From positions 1,044,673 to 1,108,672 of the forward strand of contig NZ_CP035282.1 of the NCBI RefSeq assembly GCF_004103715.1: 64,000 bases of DNA, in the 5' to 3' direction. Position numbers and translations under genes: made by a program. A model generated the notes under the pieces. The model made no database searches. It was not told the DNA's origin and saw only the letters and a program-made list of their open reading frames with translations. The stretch comes from Acidilutibacter cellobiosedens (GTDB lineage: Bacteria; Bacillota; Clostridia; Tissierellales; Acidilutibacteraceae). Below are positions 1-7,541 of this stretch, piece after piece. How positions within the stretch are numbered: position 1 is the stretch's first letter; every line of letters begins with the position of its first letter.

Positions 1-531
1 CCAGTAGATATGCAGAAAAGACTTCCTGAGTTAGCAACACTTGATTTTATCGAAAAAGGCAAAAATATCATAATGACCGGTAACCCGGGAACCGGAAAAA
101 CTATGGTTAGTATTGCTTTAGCATTAAAGGCTTGCATGGCAGGTTATAAGGTTCTGTTCACGACAATTCCACTACTGGTTACTACATTGAAGGAAAGCAA
201 TAGCGCTAAGACCTTGAGATATTTTGAGAATAGATTTGAAAAATATGACCTTGTAGTGGCAGATGAACTTGGGTACACCTCGTTTGACCGGGAAGGGACA
301 GATCTGCTGTTTAATAATCTTTCTTTAAGGGCAGCAAGGAAATCAACAATAATTACTTCTAACCTTTCATTTGAGCGTTGGATTGAGGTTTTCGGTGATC
401 CGACAGTTACAAGTGCGATGATAGATAGACTTACTTACAAGGCAATTCTTGTCGACATGGAGGGTGATTCTTATCGGCTAAGAGAAACATTAAGAGAAAA
501 TGGTGCATCTATTAAATCTTTAACAGCTTAA
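1..531 (+). CDS. istB: IS21-family helper ATPase IstB, 5' end outside window
   Basis: The reading frame is open from the first base, so the start lies upstream of the window; an internal ATG at 10 is unlikely to be the true start. It encodes an AAA+ ATPase of the IstB/DnaC type: Walker A GNPGTGKT near residue 26 of the visible part, Walker B-like VVADELGY near 83, and the late arginine-rich region SAMIDRL. IstB assists the IstA transposase of IS21-family elements in target selection. The gene ends about 100 bp before the apparent element end, as expected for IS21 right ends. Known IstB proteins are about 250 residues, so roughly one third is missing here only because the window starts inside the gene. 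Confidence 0.9.
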   Translation, partial: PVDMQKRLPELATLDFIEKGKNIIMTGNPGTGKTMVSIALALKACMAGYKVLFTTIPLLVTTLKESNSAKTLRYFENRFEKYDLVVADELGYTSFDREGTDLLFNNLSLRAARKSTIITSNLSFERWIEVFGDPTVTSAMIDRLTYKAILVDMEGDSYRLRETLRENGASIKSLTA

Positions 532-630
532 AGTATTTGTGCCTTTGTACACAAATTTTAGAGGCACATTTATTTACAAGAAAGTGACCTAAAATTAAAT
601 GGTCTTTTGACCTAATTTTCGGTTGACAAA
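1..630 (+). mobile_element. Right part of an IS21-family insertion sequence
   Basis: Contains the 3' part of istB and about 100 bp of non-coding sequence that ends in a TTGACA-type terminus at 623-628 (IS21-family elements characteristically end in CA). Immediately after it, from about 634, sequence closely matching the intact cupin gene at 13138 onward begins, which fixes the insertion boundary to within a few bases. The last bases before 634 (GACAAATAC) also partly resemble the intact gene, so the junction is uncertain by about 8 bp. The left half, with istA, is outside the window. Confidence 0.75.
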
Positions 631-633
631 TAC

Positions 634-844
634 AGAAGGATTGCCAGAGCATTTTTCAAATTCTAATGTTTATATGACCGTAGTAAGAGGTACACTTTCT
701 ATTGGCCTTAATGACCAGGAAATTCATAAGTATTCCAATGGTACTTTACTAAAAATACCTGTAAATACAAAGATGAACGTTAAAAATTTGAATGATGACA
801 CGTTGGAATTGATTGTTGTAAAAGCACCAGCCCCAACAAAATAA
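634..844 (+). pseudogene. 5'-truncated cupin-domain protein cut by the IS21 element
   Basis: The encoded stretch from [10 protein letters not shown] to the end is almost identical to residues about 36-104 of the intact cupin at 13034-13348, with only a few substitutions (for example EIHKYSN for DIHEYSK). The first third, including the start codon, has been replaced by the IS21 end. A frame can be opened from a TTG/ATG-like codon near 623 inside the IS terminus, but there is no ribosome site, so translation is doubtful. A strong terminator follows 12 bp after the stop. Confidence 0.8.
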
Positions 845-856
845 AATAAAGCGTTG

Positions 857-896
857 ACCGTCACTTGAGGAATTTCCTTGATTGACGGTTTTTTTT
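857..896 (+). terminator. Rho-independent terminator after the cupin remnant
   Basis: Stem ACCGTCA (857-863) pairs with TGACGGT (883-889), with an additional inner GGAA/TTCC pairing, followed by eight T residues. It separates the cupin remnant from the next operon. Confidence 0.85.
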
Positions 897-926
897 GAAT
901 TTTCTATTAAATTTACTCGAAAGTTA

Positions 927-975
927 TTGACATATGCCATAAACAGAGTATAATAAGAATAGATGGCATATGTCA
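927..975 (+). promoter_or_regulatory. Sigma-A promoter inside a perfect 13-bp inverted repeat
   Basis: TTGACA (927-932) and TATAAT (949-954) are spaced by 16 bp, a near-consensus vegetative promoter for the operon starting at 998. TGACATATGCCAT (928-940) is exactly mirrored by ATGGCATATGTCA (963-975), one arm covering the -35 and the other lying just after the -10. Each arm is itself an imperfect palindrome around CATATG. This is the layout of a repressor operator; the DUF134 protein encoded in the operon is the obvious candidate regulator, which is inference. Confidence 0.85.
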
Positions 976-997
976 TAAATTATAAGAAGGTGAAAAG

Positions 998-1282
998 ATG
1001 CCAAGAAGGGATGGAACCGGCCCAATGGGTGCGGGATCAATGACTGGAAGAGGTTTAGGGCTTTGCACAGGTGCTAATGCAGTAAAGTATGGAGCTGGTC
1101 TCGGAATGGGAATAGGTCTTGGACTTGCTTGCAGACGCGGTTTCGGTTTCGGTCGCGGTTTTGGTAGAGGTTCTGCGATTAACCAGGCCTCCTCAAAAAC
1201 ACAAAAAGAGCTGCTGAATGAACAGAAAACCATGTTGCAAGATCGACTTGAAGTTATTGATAAGCAATTGGAGAACCTATAA
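998..1282 (+). CDS. DUF5320-type glycine-rich small protein
   Basis: First gene of the operon, 94 residues, with a well-placed AAGAAGG ribosome site. The N-terminal half is a run of Met/Gly/Arg-rich repeats beginning MPRRDGTGPMG and continuing with GRGLGLC and GFGFGRGFGRG segments; the C-terminal 35 residues form a charged, probably helical region (KELLNEQKTMLQDRLEVIDK), a heptad-like coiled coil. This is the signature of DUF5320 proteins, which sit beside MinD/NifX-type genes in many anaerobes and have no established function. The three-part arrangement suggests a scaffold or metal/cluster-associated factor but nothing here proves it. Confidence 0.8.
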   Translation: MPRRDGTGPMGAGSMTGRGLGLCTGANAVKYGAGLGMGIGLGLACRRGFGFGRGFGRGSAINQASSKTQKELLNEQKTMLQDRLEVIDKQLENL

Positions 1283-1345
1283 TGGGCATCAGGGATAACC
1301 GGAGGACGCTCTGGTTATTTCTGATTAGGATGGAGGTGATGAATT

Positions 1346-1723
1346 ATGGCGAGACCAGTAAAGTGGAGAAAAGTTTGCTGTTTGCCTGAGAGCAATAAAT
1401 TCGGGCCTCTTGATTCGTCTGCCGACGCAGAAAACCATGTAAACATGACAGTAGATGAGTATGAAACTATAAGACTTATCGATTTGGAAGGCTTCACTCA
1501 AGAAGAGTGCGCCAAGCAAATGAATATTGCTCGTAGCACCGTTCAAGGCATTTATATCGAAGCCAGAAAAAAGCTGGCTGAATCATTAGTAAATGGAAAG
1601 GTATTACTGATTGAGGGCGGTGAATACCGGCTTTGTGAAGGGTTAGGGAATGGTTGTGGCCGTGGTTGCCACAGGCATAGGCGTGGTAGATGTTTTACAG
1701 ATGATGCGGATCGAGGTGGTTGA
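1346..1723 (+). CDS. DUF134-family helix-turn-helix regulator
   Basis: 125 residues. Starts [15 protein letters not shown], the standard opening of DUF134 proteins, followed by a sigma-70 region 4-like helix-turn-helix ([20 protein letters not shown] then [20 protein letters not shown], about residues 36-75). The C-terminus is rich in Cys and His ([20 protein letters not shown], residues about 98-117), suggesting metal or redox sensing. A GGAGGTGATGAAT ribosome site precedes the ATG. It is the only DNA-binding protein in the operon, so it is the likely reader of the inverted repeat at 928-975. The stop overlaps the TTG start of the next gene. Confidence 0.85.
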   Translation: MARPVKWRKVCCLPESNKFGPLDSSADAENHVNMTVDEYETIRLIDLEGFTQEECAKQMNIARSTVQGIYIEARKKLAESLVNGKVLLIEGGEYRLCEGLGNGCGRGCHRHRRGRCFTDDADRGG

Positions 1724-2130
1724 TTATATATTCAGAAAGAGTAATTGAGCATTTTATGTGCCCACAAAATGCCCATAGTATGCCGGATGCAAATGCTGAA
1801 GGAAGCTACGGTGATCCTTCCTGTGGAGATTATTTGACCGTTTATTTAAAGGTAAAAGATAATCGTGTTGAGGAAATCAGCTATCTTGTGTTTGGGTGTT
1901 GTGCTTCAATTGCAACATCCAGTATGACGTCGGTATTAGCAAAGGGCAAAACCTTAGACGAAGCATTGAATATTACGGAAGAAGATATTATCCAGGCTTT
2001 AGATGGACTTACTGAAAATAAGGTTCATTGCTCAAATTTAGGTGTGAGTGCGCTACGCAACGCAATTGAGAATTATTTAAACAAAAATAGAACGGAGGAT
2101 TCTTATGAAAATAGCAATTCCAGTAGATGA
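1720..2130 (+). CDS. NifU/IscU-like iron-sulfur cluster scaffold
   Basis: 136 residues. Starts with TTG at 1720 overlapping the previous TGA, with GAGGTGG just upstream, so translation is coupled. The fold signature of IscU/NifU N-terminal domains is visible: a Cys in SCGDYL (about residue 35), a Cys pair in [11 protein letters not shown] (about 59) and HCSNLG (about 113), the three cluster-ligand positions. The 3' end overlaps the next gene by 26 bp. Presumed role: assembling or carrying a cluster for the MinD/NifX proteins of this operon rather than general Isc metabolism, since no iscS is nearby. Confidence 0.85.
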   Translation: MIIYSERVIEHFMCPQNAHSMPDANAEGSYGDPSCGDYLTVYLKVKDNRVEEISYLVFGCCASIATSSMTSVLAKGKTLDEALNITEEDIIQALDGLTENKVHCSNLGVSALRNAIENYLNKNRTEDSYENSNSSR

Positions 2131-2473
2131 GAAAACCTTGGAGTCGAATGTATGTGTATCATTTGGACGTACTCCCTATTTTCTTATTTATGATGTAGAA
2201 ACCAAGGAAAGTATATTTATTGACAACAGTGCGGCGGCAAGCACAGGAGGTGCAGGGATTAAAGCTGCACAAATAATAGTGGATAACAAAGCAAATGCTT
2301 TACTAACTCCCCGCTTAGGAGAAAATGCTGCTGACGTGTTAAAACCCGCTGAAATCAAAATTTATAAAACGGCAACTACTTCAGCCAAAGATAATATTGA
2401 TGCTTTTATTGCCGGCAAACTTCATTTGCTTGATGAAATTCATGCCGGATTTCATGGACACGGGGGCAATTAA
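2105..2473 (+). CDS. NifX/NifB C-terminal-like (dinitrogenase cofactor family) protein
   Basis: 122 residues beginning [17 protein letters not shown] and containing FGRTPYFLIYDVE and the glycine-rich GGAGIKAAQ turn near residue 48, all typical of the NifX/NafY/orange-protein family that binds Fe-Mo or Mo-Cu sulfide clusters. The C-terminus ends in His/Gly (HAGFHGHGGN), a plausible extra metal site. There are no nitrogenase genes in the window, so the role is more likely that of the Desulfovibrio orange protein (a Mo-Cu cluster carrier) than of nitrogenase cofactor assembly. A second paralogue is at 5875. Confidence 0.85.
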   Translation: MKIAIPVDEKTLESNVCVSFGRTPYFLIYDVETKESIFIDNSAAASTGGAGIKAAQIIVDNKANALLTPRLGENAADVLKPAEIKIYKTATTSAKDNIDAFIAGKLHLLDEIHAGFHGHGGN

Positions 2474-2474
2474 T

Positions 2475-3338
2475 ATGAGAATAGCTGTGCTTAGCGGCAA
2501 GGGCGGCACAGGAAAGACACTGGTATCAGTGAATTTAGCTGCGGCATCGAAGGAATCCACATATATAGACTGTGATGTAGAAGAGCCGAATGGACATCTG
2601 TTTTTTAAGCCTGAAGGAGTCAGGGAGGAAGAAATATCAGTAAAGATTCCAAAAGTGGATGAAGAATTATGCAATGGGTGTCGAAAATGCGTTGATTTTT
2701 GCAACTTTAACGCCCTCGCCTATATTAAAAACAAACTGATTGTCTTTGACGATGTGTGCCACTCCTGCGGTGGCTGTATCTTGGTTTGTCCTGAAAAGGC
2801 ACTAACAGAGAAAGCAAAGGTTATTGGCAAAGTACAAAAAGGGATTTCCGACGAAGTAACGGTATGGACAGGAATACTGAACACCGGTGAAGCTACGGGC
2901 ATTCCTATCATAAAAAAGCTGCTTACCGAGAAAAATTTGGAAGCAAATAAACAGACATTTATTGACTGCCCTCCAGGAAGCGCTTGTATCGTAATGGAGA
3001 GCATCAAAGATGCGGACCATTGTGTATTGGTAGCTGAGCCGACATTGTTTGGTGTTCATAACCTCAATATGGTATACGATCTGGTCAAGTTATTTAATAA
3101 GCCATTTGGGGTGATTCTTAACAAATGCTTGGATGAAGAAAACCCAGCAGAGAAGTTTTGTTTTGAAAATAATATAAAGATATTAGGGCGGATTCCATTT
3201 GACAATGAACTTGGAACCTTGAACTCGAATGCGGAAATTGCCGTTAATAAAAATGAAAAGTACCGAGAACTGTTTTCTTCTCTGCTGAAAACAGTGGCAA
3301 AGGAGGTGCAGTGTAATGAAACAACTACTAATCCTTAG
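2475..3338 (+). CDS. MinD-superfamily P-loop ATPase with inserted 2[4Fe-4S] ferredoxin domain (first copy)
   Basis: 287 residues. The start at 2475 places the ATG directly before the Walker A motif (SGKGGTGKT, residues 7-15); longer upstream frames overlap the previous gene and add an unrelated N-terminus. Two ferredoxin cysteine clusters, CNGCRKCVDFC near residue 65 and CHSCGGCILVC near 94, are inserted between the deviant Walker A and the Walker B/switch regions (DCPPG near 160). This domain order matches the Orp3/Orp4-type ATPases of the anaerobe-specific orange protein complex. It forms a pair with the next gene, overlapping it by 23 bp, so a heterodimer is likely. Confidence 0.9.
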   Translation: MRIAVLSGKGGTGKTLVSVNLAAASKESTYIDCDVEEPNGHLFFKPEGVREEEISVKIPKVDEELCNGCRKCVDFCNFNALAYIKNKLIVFDDVCHSCGGCILVCPEKALTEKAKVIGKVQKGISDEVTVWTGILNTGEATGIPIIKKLLTEKNLEANKQTFIDCPPGSACIVMESIKDADHCVLVAEPTLFGVHNLNMVYDLVKLFNKPFGVILNKCLDEENPAEKFCFENNIKILGRIPFDNELGTLNSNAEIAVNKNEKYRELFSSLLKTVAKEVQCNETTTNP

Positions 3339-4191
3339 TGGAAAAGGCGGCACTGGAAAGACCACAATAGCAAGTGCATTTATAAAGCTTGCTGACGCCA
3401 AAGCATATGCGGATTGTGATGTAGATGCACCTAACCTGCACCTAATAACCGGATGGAATGTTGAACCGGAAAAAACAGACTATTATGGGTTGCCAAAAGC
3501 GGAGATAAATCTGGAACTGTGTACCCAATGCGATCAGTGCAGGCAAAACTGCCGATTTGACGCGATCAAAGCAGAGTCGCACTATAAGGTTGATCCTTTT
3601 GCATGTGAAGGCTGCGGCGTTTGCGCATATGTTTGTCCTGCGGAAGCGATAACTTTGGTACCGGCAGTGGCCGGAGAGCTGATGCTGTATTCTGATCGGG
3701 AAAAAGTGTTTTCAACGGCACAGCTTAAAATGGGCAGTGGTACCTCTGGAATGCTTGTCACTGAGGTGAAAAAACAAATGAAGTCGGCAGCAGTTGATAC
3801 TGGGCTGGCCATTATTGATGGATCTCCCGGAATAGGCTGTCCTGTCATTGCATCACTTAGTGGCGTGGATATGGTTTTGATAGTCGCAGAACCTTCCATA
3901 TCAGGTATCAGCGATATGGAGCGCATTATAACAACAGCGGCGAAATTCGGAACCAAGACAGCAGTATGTATAAACAAATATGATACCAATATTGTAAACA
4001 CAGAGAAGATTGAAGAGTTTTGTAATAAACAAGGTCTTCCTTATATCGGCAGTATACCCTTTGACTCAAACGCAGTTAAAGCTATTAATAATGGTCAAAC
4101 CATTGTAGACATCGACTGCACATCGGGAACGGCGGTTAAAGAGGTTTACCACAAAACAATGAATCTACTCTTTGAACAAGGTGGAGGTTAA
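3316..4191 (+). CDS. MinD-superfamily P-loop ATPase with inserted 2[4Fe-4S] ferredoxin domain (second copy)
   Basis: 291 residues, paralogue of the preceding gene. Walker A is SGKGGTGKTT (residues 8-17); ferredoxin clusters are CTQCDQCRQNC near 69 and CEGCGVCAYVC near 97; DGSPGIGCPV near 170 corresponds to the Walker B/switch II region. Preceded by AAAGGAGG inside the first copy's 3' end. Predicted to couple ATP hydrolysis to cluster chemistry or to positioning of the NifX-like protein; biochemical role is unproven. Confidence 0.9.
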   Translation: MKQLLILSGKGGTGKTTIASAFIKLADAKAYADCDVDAPNLHLITGWNVEPEKTDYYGLPKAEINLELCTQCDQCRQNCRFDAIKAESHYKVDPFACEGCGVCAYVCPAEAITLVPAVAGELMLYSDREKVFSTAQLKMGSGTSGMLVTEVKKQMKSAAVDTGLAIIDGSPGIGCPVIASLSGVDMVLIVAEPSISGISDMERIITTAAKFGTKTAVCINKYDTNIVNTEKIEEFCNKQGLPYIGSIPFDSNAVKAINNGQTIVDIDCTSGTAVKEVYHKTMNLLFEQGGG

Positions 4192-4195
4192 AGTC

Positions 4196-5017
4196 ATGCT
4201 TATTAAAACTTTGGTTGAAAACACAGCGATATCAAAAGACTTTGGCAGCGAGCATGGCCTTAGCCTGTATATAGAAACAAAGAAACATAAAATATTGTTT
4301 GATGTTGGTGCAAGCGAGCTGTTTCTTCAAAATGCAAAAAAGCTTGATGTGAATATTGCTGATGTTGACTTTCTTGTGATTTCACATGGGCACTATGACC
4401 ACGGCGGAGGGCTAAAAACATTTTTGAAAGAAAACACAAAAGTCGAGGTATTTCTACATCGACTCGCTTTTGGAAAGCACTATGCGATCCGTCCAAACGA
4501 TGAATTGGATTTTATAGGTCTTGATGAAAATCTGAAACAAAACAAACAAATTGTCCTCACATCAGACTGTTTCTTTATTAACAGTGGAATCCAAGTATTC
4601 TCGAATATTGCCCAAAGAGAGCCGCGTCCAAAATCAAACGGTGGTTTGCTCATGGAGCATAAGGGGCAAACGATCGATGATACCTTTGCACATGAACAGA
4701 ACCTCGTGGTAGAGGAAGACGGGAAAACCCTATTAGTAACTGGCTGTGCCCATAATGGCATTATAAATATTCTTGAGCATTTTCACACACTTAAAGGGCG
4801 AATGCCCAACTATGTAATAGGCGGATTTCATCTTTCCAGCCGCTCTGGCGGCAATGAGGACTCTGAAATAATAGATAGAATTGGTAAATACCTAATGGGT
4901 ACAAAAGCAAAATTTTACACCTGTCATTGTACAGGTCTAGAGCCTTATAAAAGGCTAAAAGCTGCTATGGATGATAGCATCTATTACCTTTCAGCAGGCA
5001 GTGAAATTACAATCTAA
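4196..5017 (+). CDS. MBL-fold metallohydrolase, COG1237 type
   Basis: 273 residues from the ATG at 4196, 4 bp after the previous stop and with GGTGGAGG as ribosome site; a TTG at 4172 would add eight residues inside the upstream gene. The metallo-beta-lactamase signature HGHYDHGG gives His64, His66, Asp68 and His69; further metal ligands are probably in TGCAHNG (about residue 180) and the final GGFHLS/CHCTG stretch. Proteins of this type are related to the methanopterin-biosynthesis MptA-like/7,8-dihydropterin-ribofuranosylaminobenzene phosphate synthase family. Its link to the MinD/NifX operon is conserved position rather than known chemistry. Confidence 0.85.
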   Translation: MLIKTLVENTAISKDFGSEHGLSLYIETKKHKILFDVGASELFLQNAKKLDVNIADVDFLVISHGHYDHGGGLKTFLKENTKVEVFLHRLAFGKHYAIRPNDELDFIGLDENLKQNKQIVLTSDCFFINSGIQVFSNIAQREPRPKSNGGLLMEHKGQTIDDTFAHEQNLVVEEDGKTLLVTGCAHNGIINILEHFHTLKGRMPNYVIGGFHLSSRSGGNEDSEIIDRIGKYLMGTKAKFYTCHCTGLEPYKRLKAAMDDSIYYLSAGSEITI

Positions 5018-5034
5018 ATAAAAGGAGCAAGAAT

Positions 5035-5874
5035 ATGAGCGAAAATTGCAATCAAAGCTGCAGCAGTTGTTCGGAGGACTGTGCAGAAAGAAAAGAACAA
5101 AAAACGGACTTCTCCGAAAAACTGCACGAGATGAGCAGTGTAAAAAAGGTCATTGGTATTGTCAGTGGCAAAGGAGGAGTCGGCAAATCACTTGTTACCT
5201 CTATGCTTGCAGTCACCATGAACAGAATGGGTTATCATACAGCTATTCTGGATGCGGATGTTACAGGGCCTTCTATCCCAAAAGCCTTTGGTATCAGGGA
5301 GAAAGCCTCAGGCAGTGAATTTGGCCTATTCCCTGTTAAAACAAAGACCGGGATTGATGTTATGTCTGTCAATTTGCTTTTAGAAAACGACACTGACCCG
5401 GTTGTATGGAGAGGACCAATTATTGCCGGCACAGTAAAGCAGTTTTGGACAGATGTTATTTGGAGCGATGTGGATTTTATGTTCATCGATATGCCGCCGG
5501 GCACCGGCGATGTTCCCCTTACGGTATTTCAATCCATTGCTGTTGATGGAATTATCGTTGTGACGTCCCCACAGGAACTTGTTTCCATGATTGTTTCAAA
5601 AGCTGTTAAGATGGTCGAGATGATGAATATCCCTATTATCGGTCTGGTAGAAAACATGTCCTATTTTAAATGTCCTGATAACGGCAAGGACTATCAGATA
5701 TTTGGCGAAAGCCATATTGAAGAAGTTGCTGATAAACATAATTTAAAGGTTCTCGCTAAATTACCTATTGACCCGAAAATTTCAGCTGCATGTGACAAGG
5801 GTATGATAGAGCTTTTCGATGGCAATTGGCTTGAGCCGGTTGCAAAAATATTAGAAAAAATGGAGGAAAGTTAA
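5035..5874 (+). CDS. Mrp/NBP35-family ATPase
   Basis: 279 residues. Short N-terminal Cys cluster (Cys5, Cys9, Cys12, Cys16), then Walker A GKGGVGKS near residue 45, switch I near MSVNLLLEN, and Walker B-like FIDMPPGTGD near 150. In NBP35/ApbC proteins a CxxC near the C-terminus bridges the dimer; here the corresponding place reads CPDNGKDYQ, with only one Cys, so the N-terminal cluster may take over cluster binding. Belongs to the same operon (17 bp after the MBL gene). Likely a cluster carrier or loader for the NifX-like proteins. Confidence 0.9.
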   Translation: MSENCNQSCSSCSEDCAERKEQKTDFSEKLHEMSSVKKVIGIVSGKGGVGKSLVTSMLAVTMNRMGYHTAILDADVTGPSIPKAFGIREKASGSEFGLFPVKTKTGIDVMSVNLLLENDTDPVVWRGPIIAGTVKQFWTDVIWSDVDFMFIDMPPGTGDVPLTVFQSIAVDGIIVVTSPQELVSMIVSKAVKMVEMMNIPIIGLVENMSYFKCPDNGKDYQIFGESHIEEVADKHNLKVLAKLPIDPKISAACDKGMIELFDGNWLEPVAKILEKMEES

Positions 5875-6234
5875 ATGATGAAAATTGCAGTAGCAAGCGA
5901 AAACGGAATGGTGACCGAGCACTTTGGACATTGCGAAGGGTTTATGATTTTTGACACCGAAAATAATCAAATTCTCAAAAGCGAAACCATTGCTAACCCT
6001 GGACATAGACCTGGATTCTTGCCTAATTTTCTTGCCGATCGTGGTGTAAATGTCATTATCAGCGGTGGTATGGGCGGAGGTGCAGTCGAGATATTTAATG
6101 AAAGGAACATCGAGGTTATTGTCGGAGCAAAAGGTAACGCTAAGGATGTGGTAGAAGCGTACCTGCAGGGTTCCTTAAAATCGACTGGTTCCGTTTGTCA
6201 TGAACATCAGCATCATGATGAATGCGGCGAATAG
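5875..6234 (+). CDS. NifX/orange-protein-like family protein (second copy)
   Basis: 119 residues, starting immediately after the stop of the Mrp gene (ATG ATG; GGAGG ribosome site inside the Mrp end). MKIAVASENGMVTEHFGHC matches the N-terminus of orange protein and NifX-like proteins, and the sequence GGMGGGAVEIFNERNI near residue 64 matches the family loop. The tail contains HEHQHHDECGE, a likely metal-binding His/Cys end. The operon's terminator follows 23 bp after the stop. Confidence 0.88.
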   Translation: MMKIAVASENGMVTEHFGHCEGFMIFDTENNQILKSETIANPGHRPGFLPNFLADRGVNVIISGGMGGGAVEIFNERNIEVIVGAKGNAKDVVEAYLQGSLKSTGSVCHEHQHHDECGE

Positions 6235-6256
6235 AATAGCACATTTGTATTGTGAA

Positions 6257-6297
6257 ATAGTGCTTGCACGGTATAATTAGTGCAAGTACTATTTTTT
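6257..6297 (+). terminator. Rho-independent terminator of the MinD/NifX operon
   Basis: A 13-bp stem with one G-U wobble (ATAGTGCTTGCAC at 6257-6269 with GTGCAAGTACTAT at 6280-6292), a 10-nt loop and six T residues. It separates the CGGC gene at 6330 from the main operon, although read-through would keep them together. Confidence 0.85.
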
Positions 6298-6329
6298 ACT
6301 ACCGTACATATAGAATTGGAGGTTTATTA

Positions 6330-6662
6330 ATGAAAGTTGGATTAATTAGATGTATGCAAACTGAGGATATGTGCCCCGGAACAACTGATTTTAAAGTGAT
6401 GAAAGAGAAGAAATGCGCATTTGAAGGTATAGAAGAGGATATAGAAGTTATTGGAGTGAACACTTGTGGCGGTTGTCCTGGGAAAAAGGCAGTAACCAGA
6501 GCGGCTGAAATGGTAAAACGAGGTGCAGATACTATTGTTTTGGCTTCATGTATAACAAAAGGAAATCCTATTGGATTCGCATGCCCGTACGCACAACAGA
6601 TGAGGGCTGCAATTGAAAAGAAGGTTGGAGAAATAATAAAGATTATTGATTATACGCACTAA
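6330..6662 (+). CDS. CGGC-domain protein
   Basis: 110 residues from the ATG at 6330, which follows a TTGGAGG ribosome site; an upstream frame through the terminator hairpin is not credible. The CGGCPG motif (about residue 48) gives the family its name, and further Cys lie at positions near 9, 17, 31, 74 and 83 (CMQTEDMCPG, CAFEG, SCITKG, ACPYA). The family is proposed to bind metal or heme-like ligands in anaerobes. The 3' end has a decayed duplicate at 15131-15188. Confidence 0.8.
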   Translation: MKVGLIRCMQTEDMCPGTTDFKVMKEKKCAFEGIEEDIEVIGVNTCGGCPGKKAVTRAAEMVKRGADTIVLASCITKGNPIGFACPYAQQMRAAIEKKVGEIIKIIDYTH

Positions 6663-6704
6663 TGGTAAAGGTATTTGTAAAATAACCTTTCACCGTTAAC
6701 CGTT

Positions 6705-6797
6705 CTACCAAACGGACAATTGGGGTTGACTGCATCTACCGAACAGGTAAAAACTGTGGACTGTATCTACCGAACCAATAGATTGAAAATGTGCTAT
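6705..6797. repeat. Three degenerate tandem 31-bp units
   Basis: CTACC(A/G)AAC occurs at 6705, 6736 and 6767, exactly 31 bp apart each time, and the units end in ACTGCAT, ACTGTAT and TGCTAT. Units 2 and 3 share a 17-bp block (GACTG-C/T-ATCTACCGAAC at 6728-6744 and 6759-6775). A period of three helical turns suits protein binding on one face of DNA, but this is only a suggestion. Confidence 0.55.
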
Positions 6798-7098
6798 TGT
6801 TGTAATTAAAAAAGTCCAGTCGAGCCATGTTGATGTGTTGACTTGATGTCAAGAGTGAAAGAATAATTATACTAAAATCATTCATAAATAAAGGGTTTTC
6901 AAGGTTGGAGGATTTTCTGCCCAATATCTGGCAGTGCCGTTTAACCTTAAAAATCCTTATTTTTATTTATTAAGGAAATATGTCGACCGTAAAAATATGT
7001 GTAGGGTTGTGGAGATAGAATAGATGTGGAAATTAGTATCAATAGTTCTGCTTAAGACGCATATGTGAAAAAATTGTTACTATCGAAGTGTACTGATA
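6798..7098. other. Intergenic stretch, no gene seen
   Basis: About 300 bp of AT-rich sequence between the tandem units and the terminator of the reverse-strand gene. It contains only short unconvincing frames and a weak TCCTTA/TAAGGA hairpin near 6950-6975. Confidence 0.5.
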
Positions 7099-7128
7099 AA
7101 AATAGATACCAGTATTAGTATCTATTTT
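7099..7128 (-). terminator. Terminator of the reverse-strand membrane-protein gene
   Basis: Perfect 11-bp stem AAAATAGATAC (7099-7109) with GTATCTATTTT (7118-7128), 8-nt loop. Reading the minus strand the stem is followed by further T residues, 12 bp after the stop codon at 7140. The hairpin also has a T end on the plus strand. Confidence 0.75.
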
Positions 7129-7139
7129 GAAAATGAGAA

Positions 7140-7541
7140 TTAGGTTTCAAATTCTTTGTTATCATAATTTTTTATTATATAGGTTGCTATAATACCAAAT
7201 GATATGAAGGCAATTACACTTGATAGAATTGTTGAGAATCCTTGAGTCCAAGGTGCATTAACCTTACCAAGCGCGGAATTAGTAGTTAATAGGATAAACC
7301 AGGCAGTAATTCCTGTAATACTTCCAATTATCCAAACATTAGATGCGCTAAAGACTTCAAGCTTTCTCATAATAAATAGGAGTATATAGCCGACTACTTG
7401 ACCTGCTATTATATGAATTAAGAGCTGTACAGCAGTTAGTTTTGCTCCTAAAGTAGATAGACCAAGTGATTCTGTTGATAAAATTATTCCTGCTTGGATA
7501 AGTGATGCTATTAAGAACCCCGTTGAATATTTTAGATACAT
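7140..7541 (-). CDS. Small four-helix membrane protein, unknown function
   Basis: 133 residues when started at the ATG at 7541, which has AAAGGAGATG about ten bases upstream on the minus strand; a longer frame to 7577 adds 12 residues across the ribosome site and is rejected. Four hydrophobic segments are visible: about residues 8-26 (FLIASLIQAGIILS), 38-58 (QLLIHIIAGQVVGYILLF), 68-88 (VWIIGSITGITAWFILL) and 101-124 (GFSTILSSVIAFISFGIIAT). I do not recognise the family. It is alone on the reverse strand between terminators. Confidence 0.7.
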   Translation of the reverse strand: MYLKYSTGFLIASLIQAGIILSTESLGLSTLGAKLTAVQLLIHIIAGQVVGYILLFIMRKLEVFSASNVWIIGSITGITAWFILLTTNSALGKVNAPWTQGFSTILSSVIAFISFGIIATYIIKNYDNKEFET

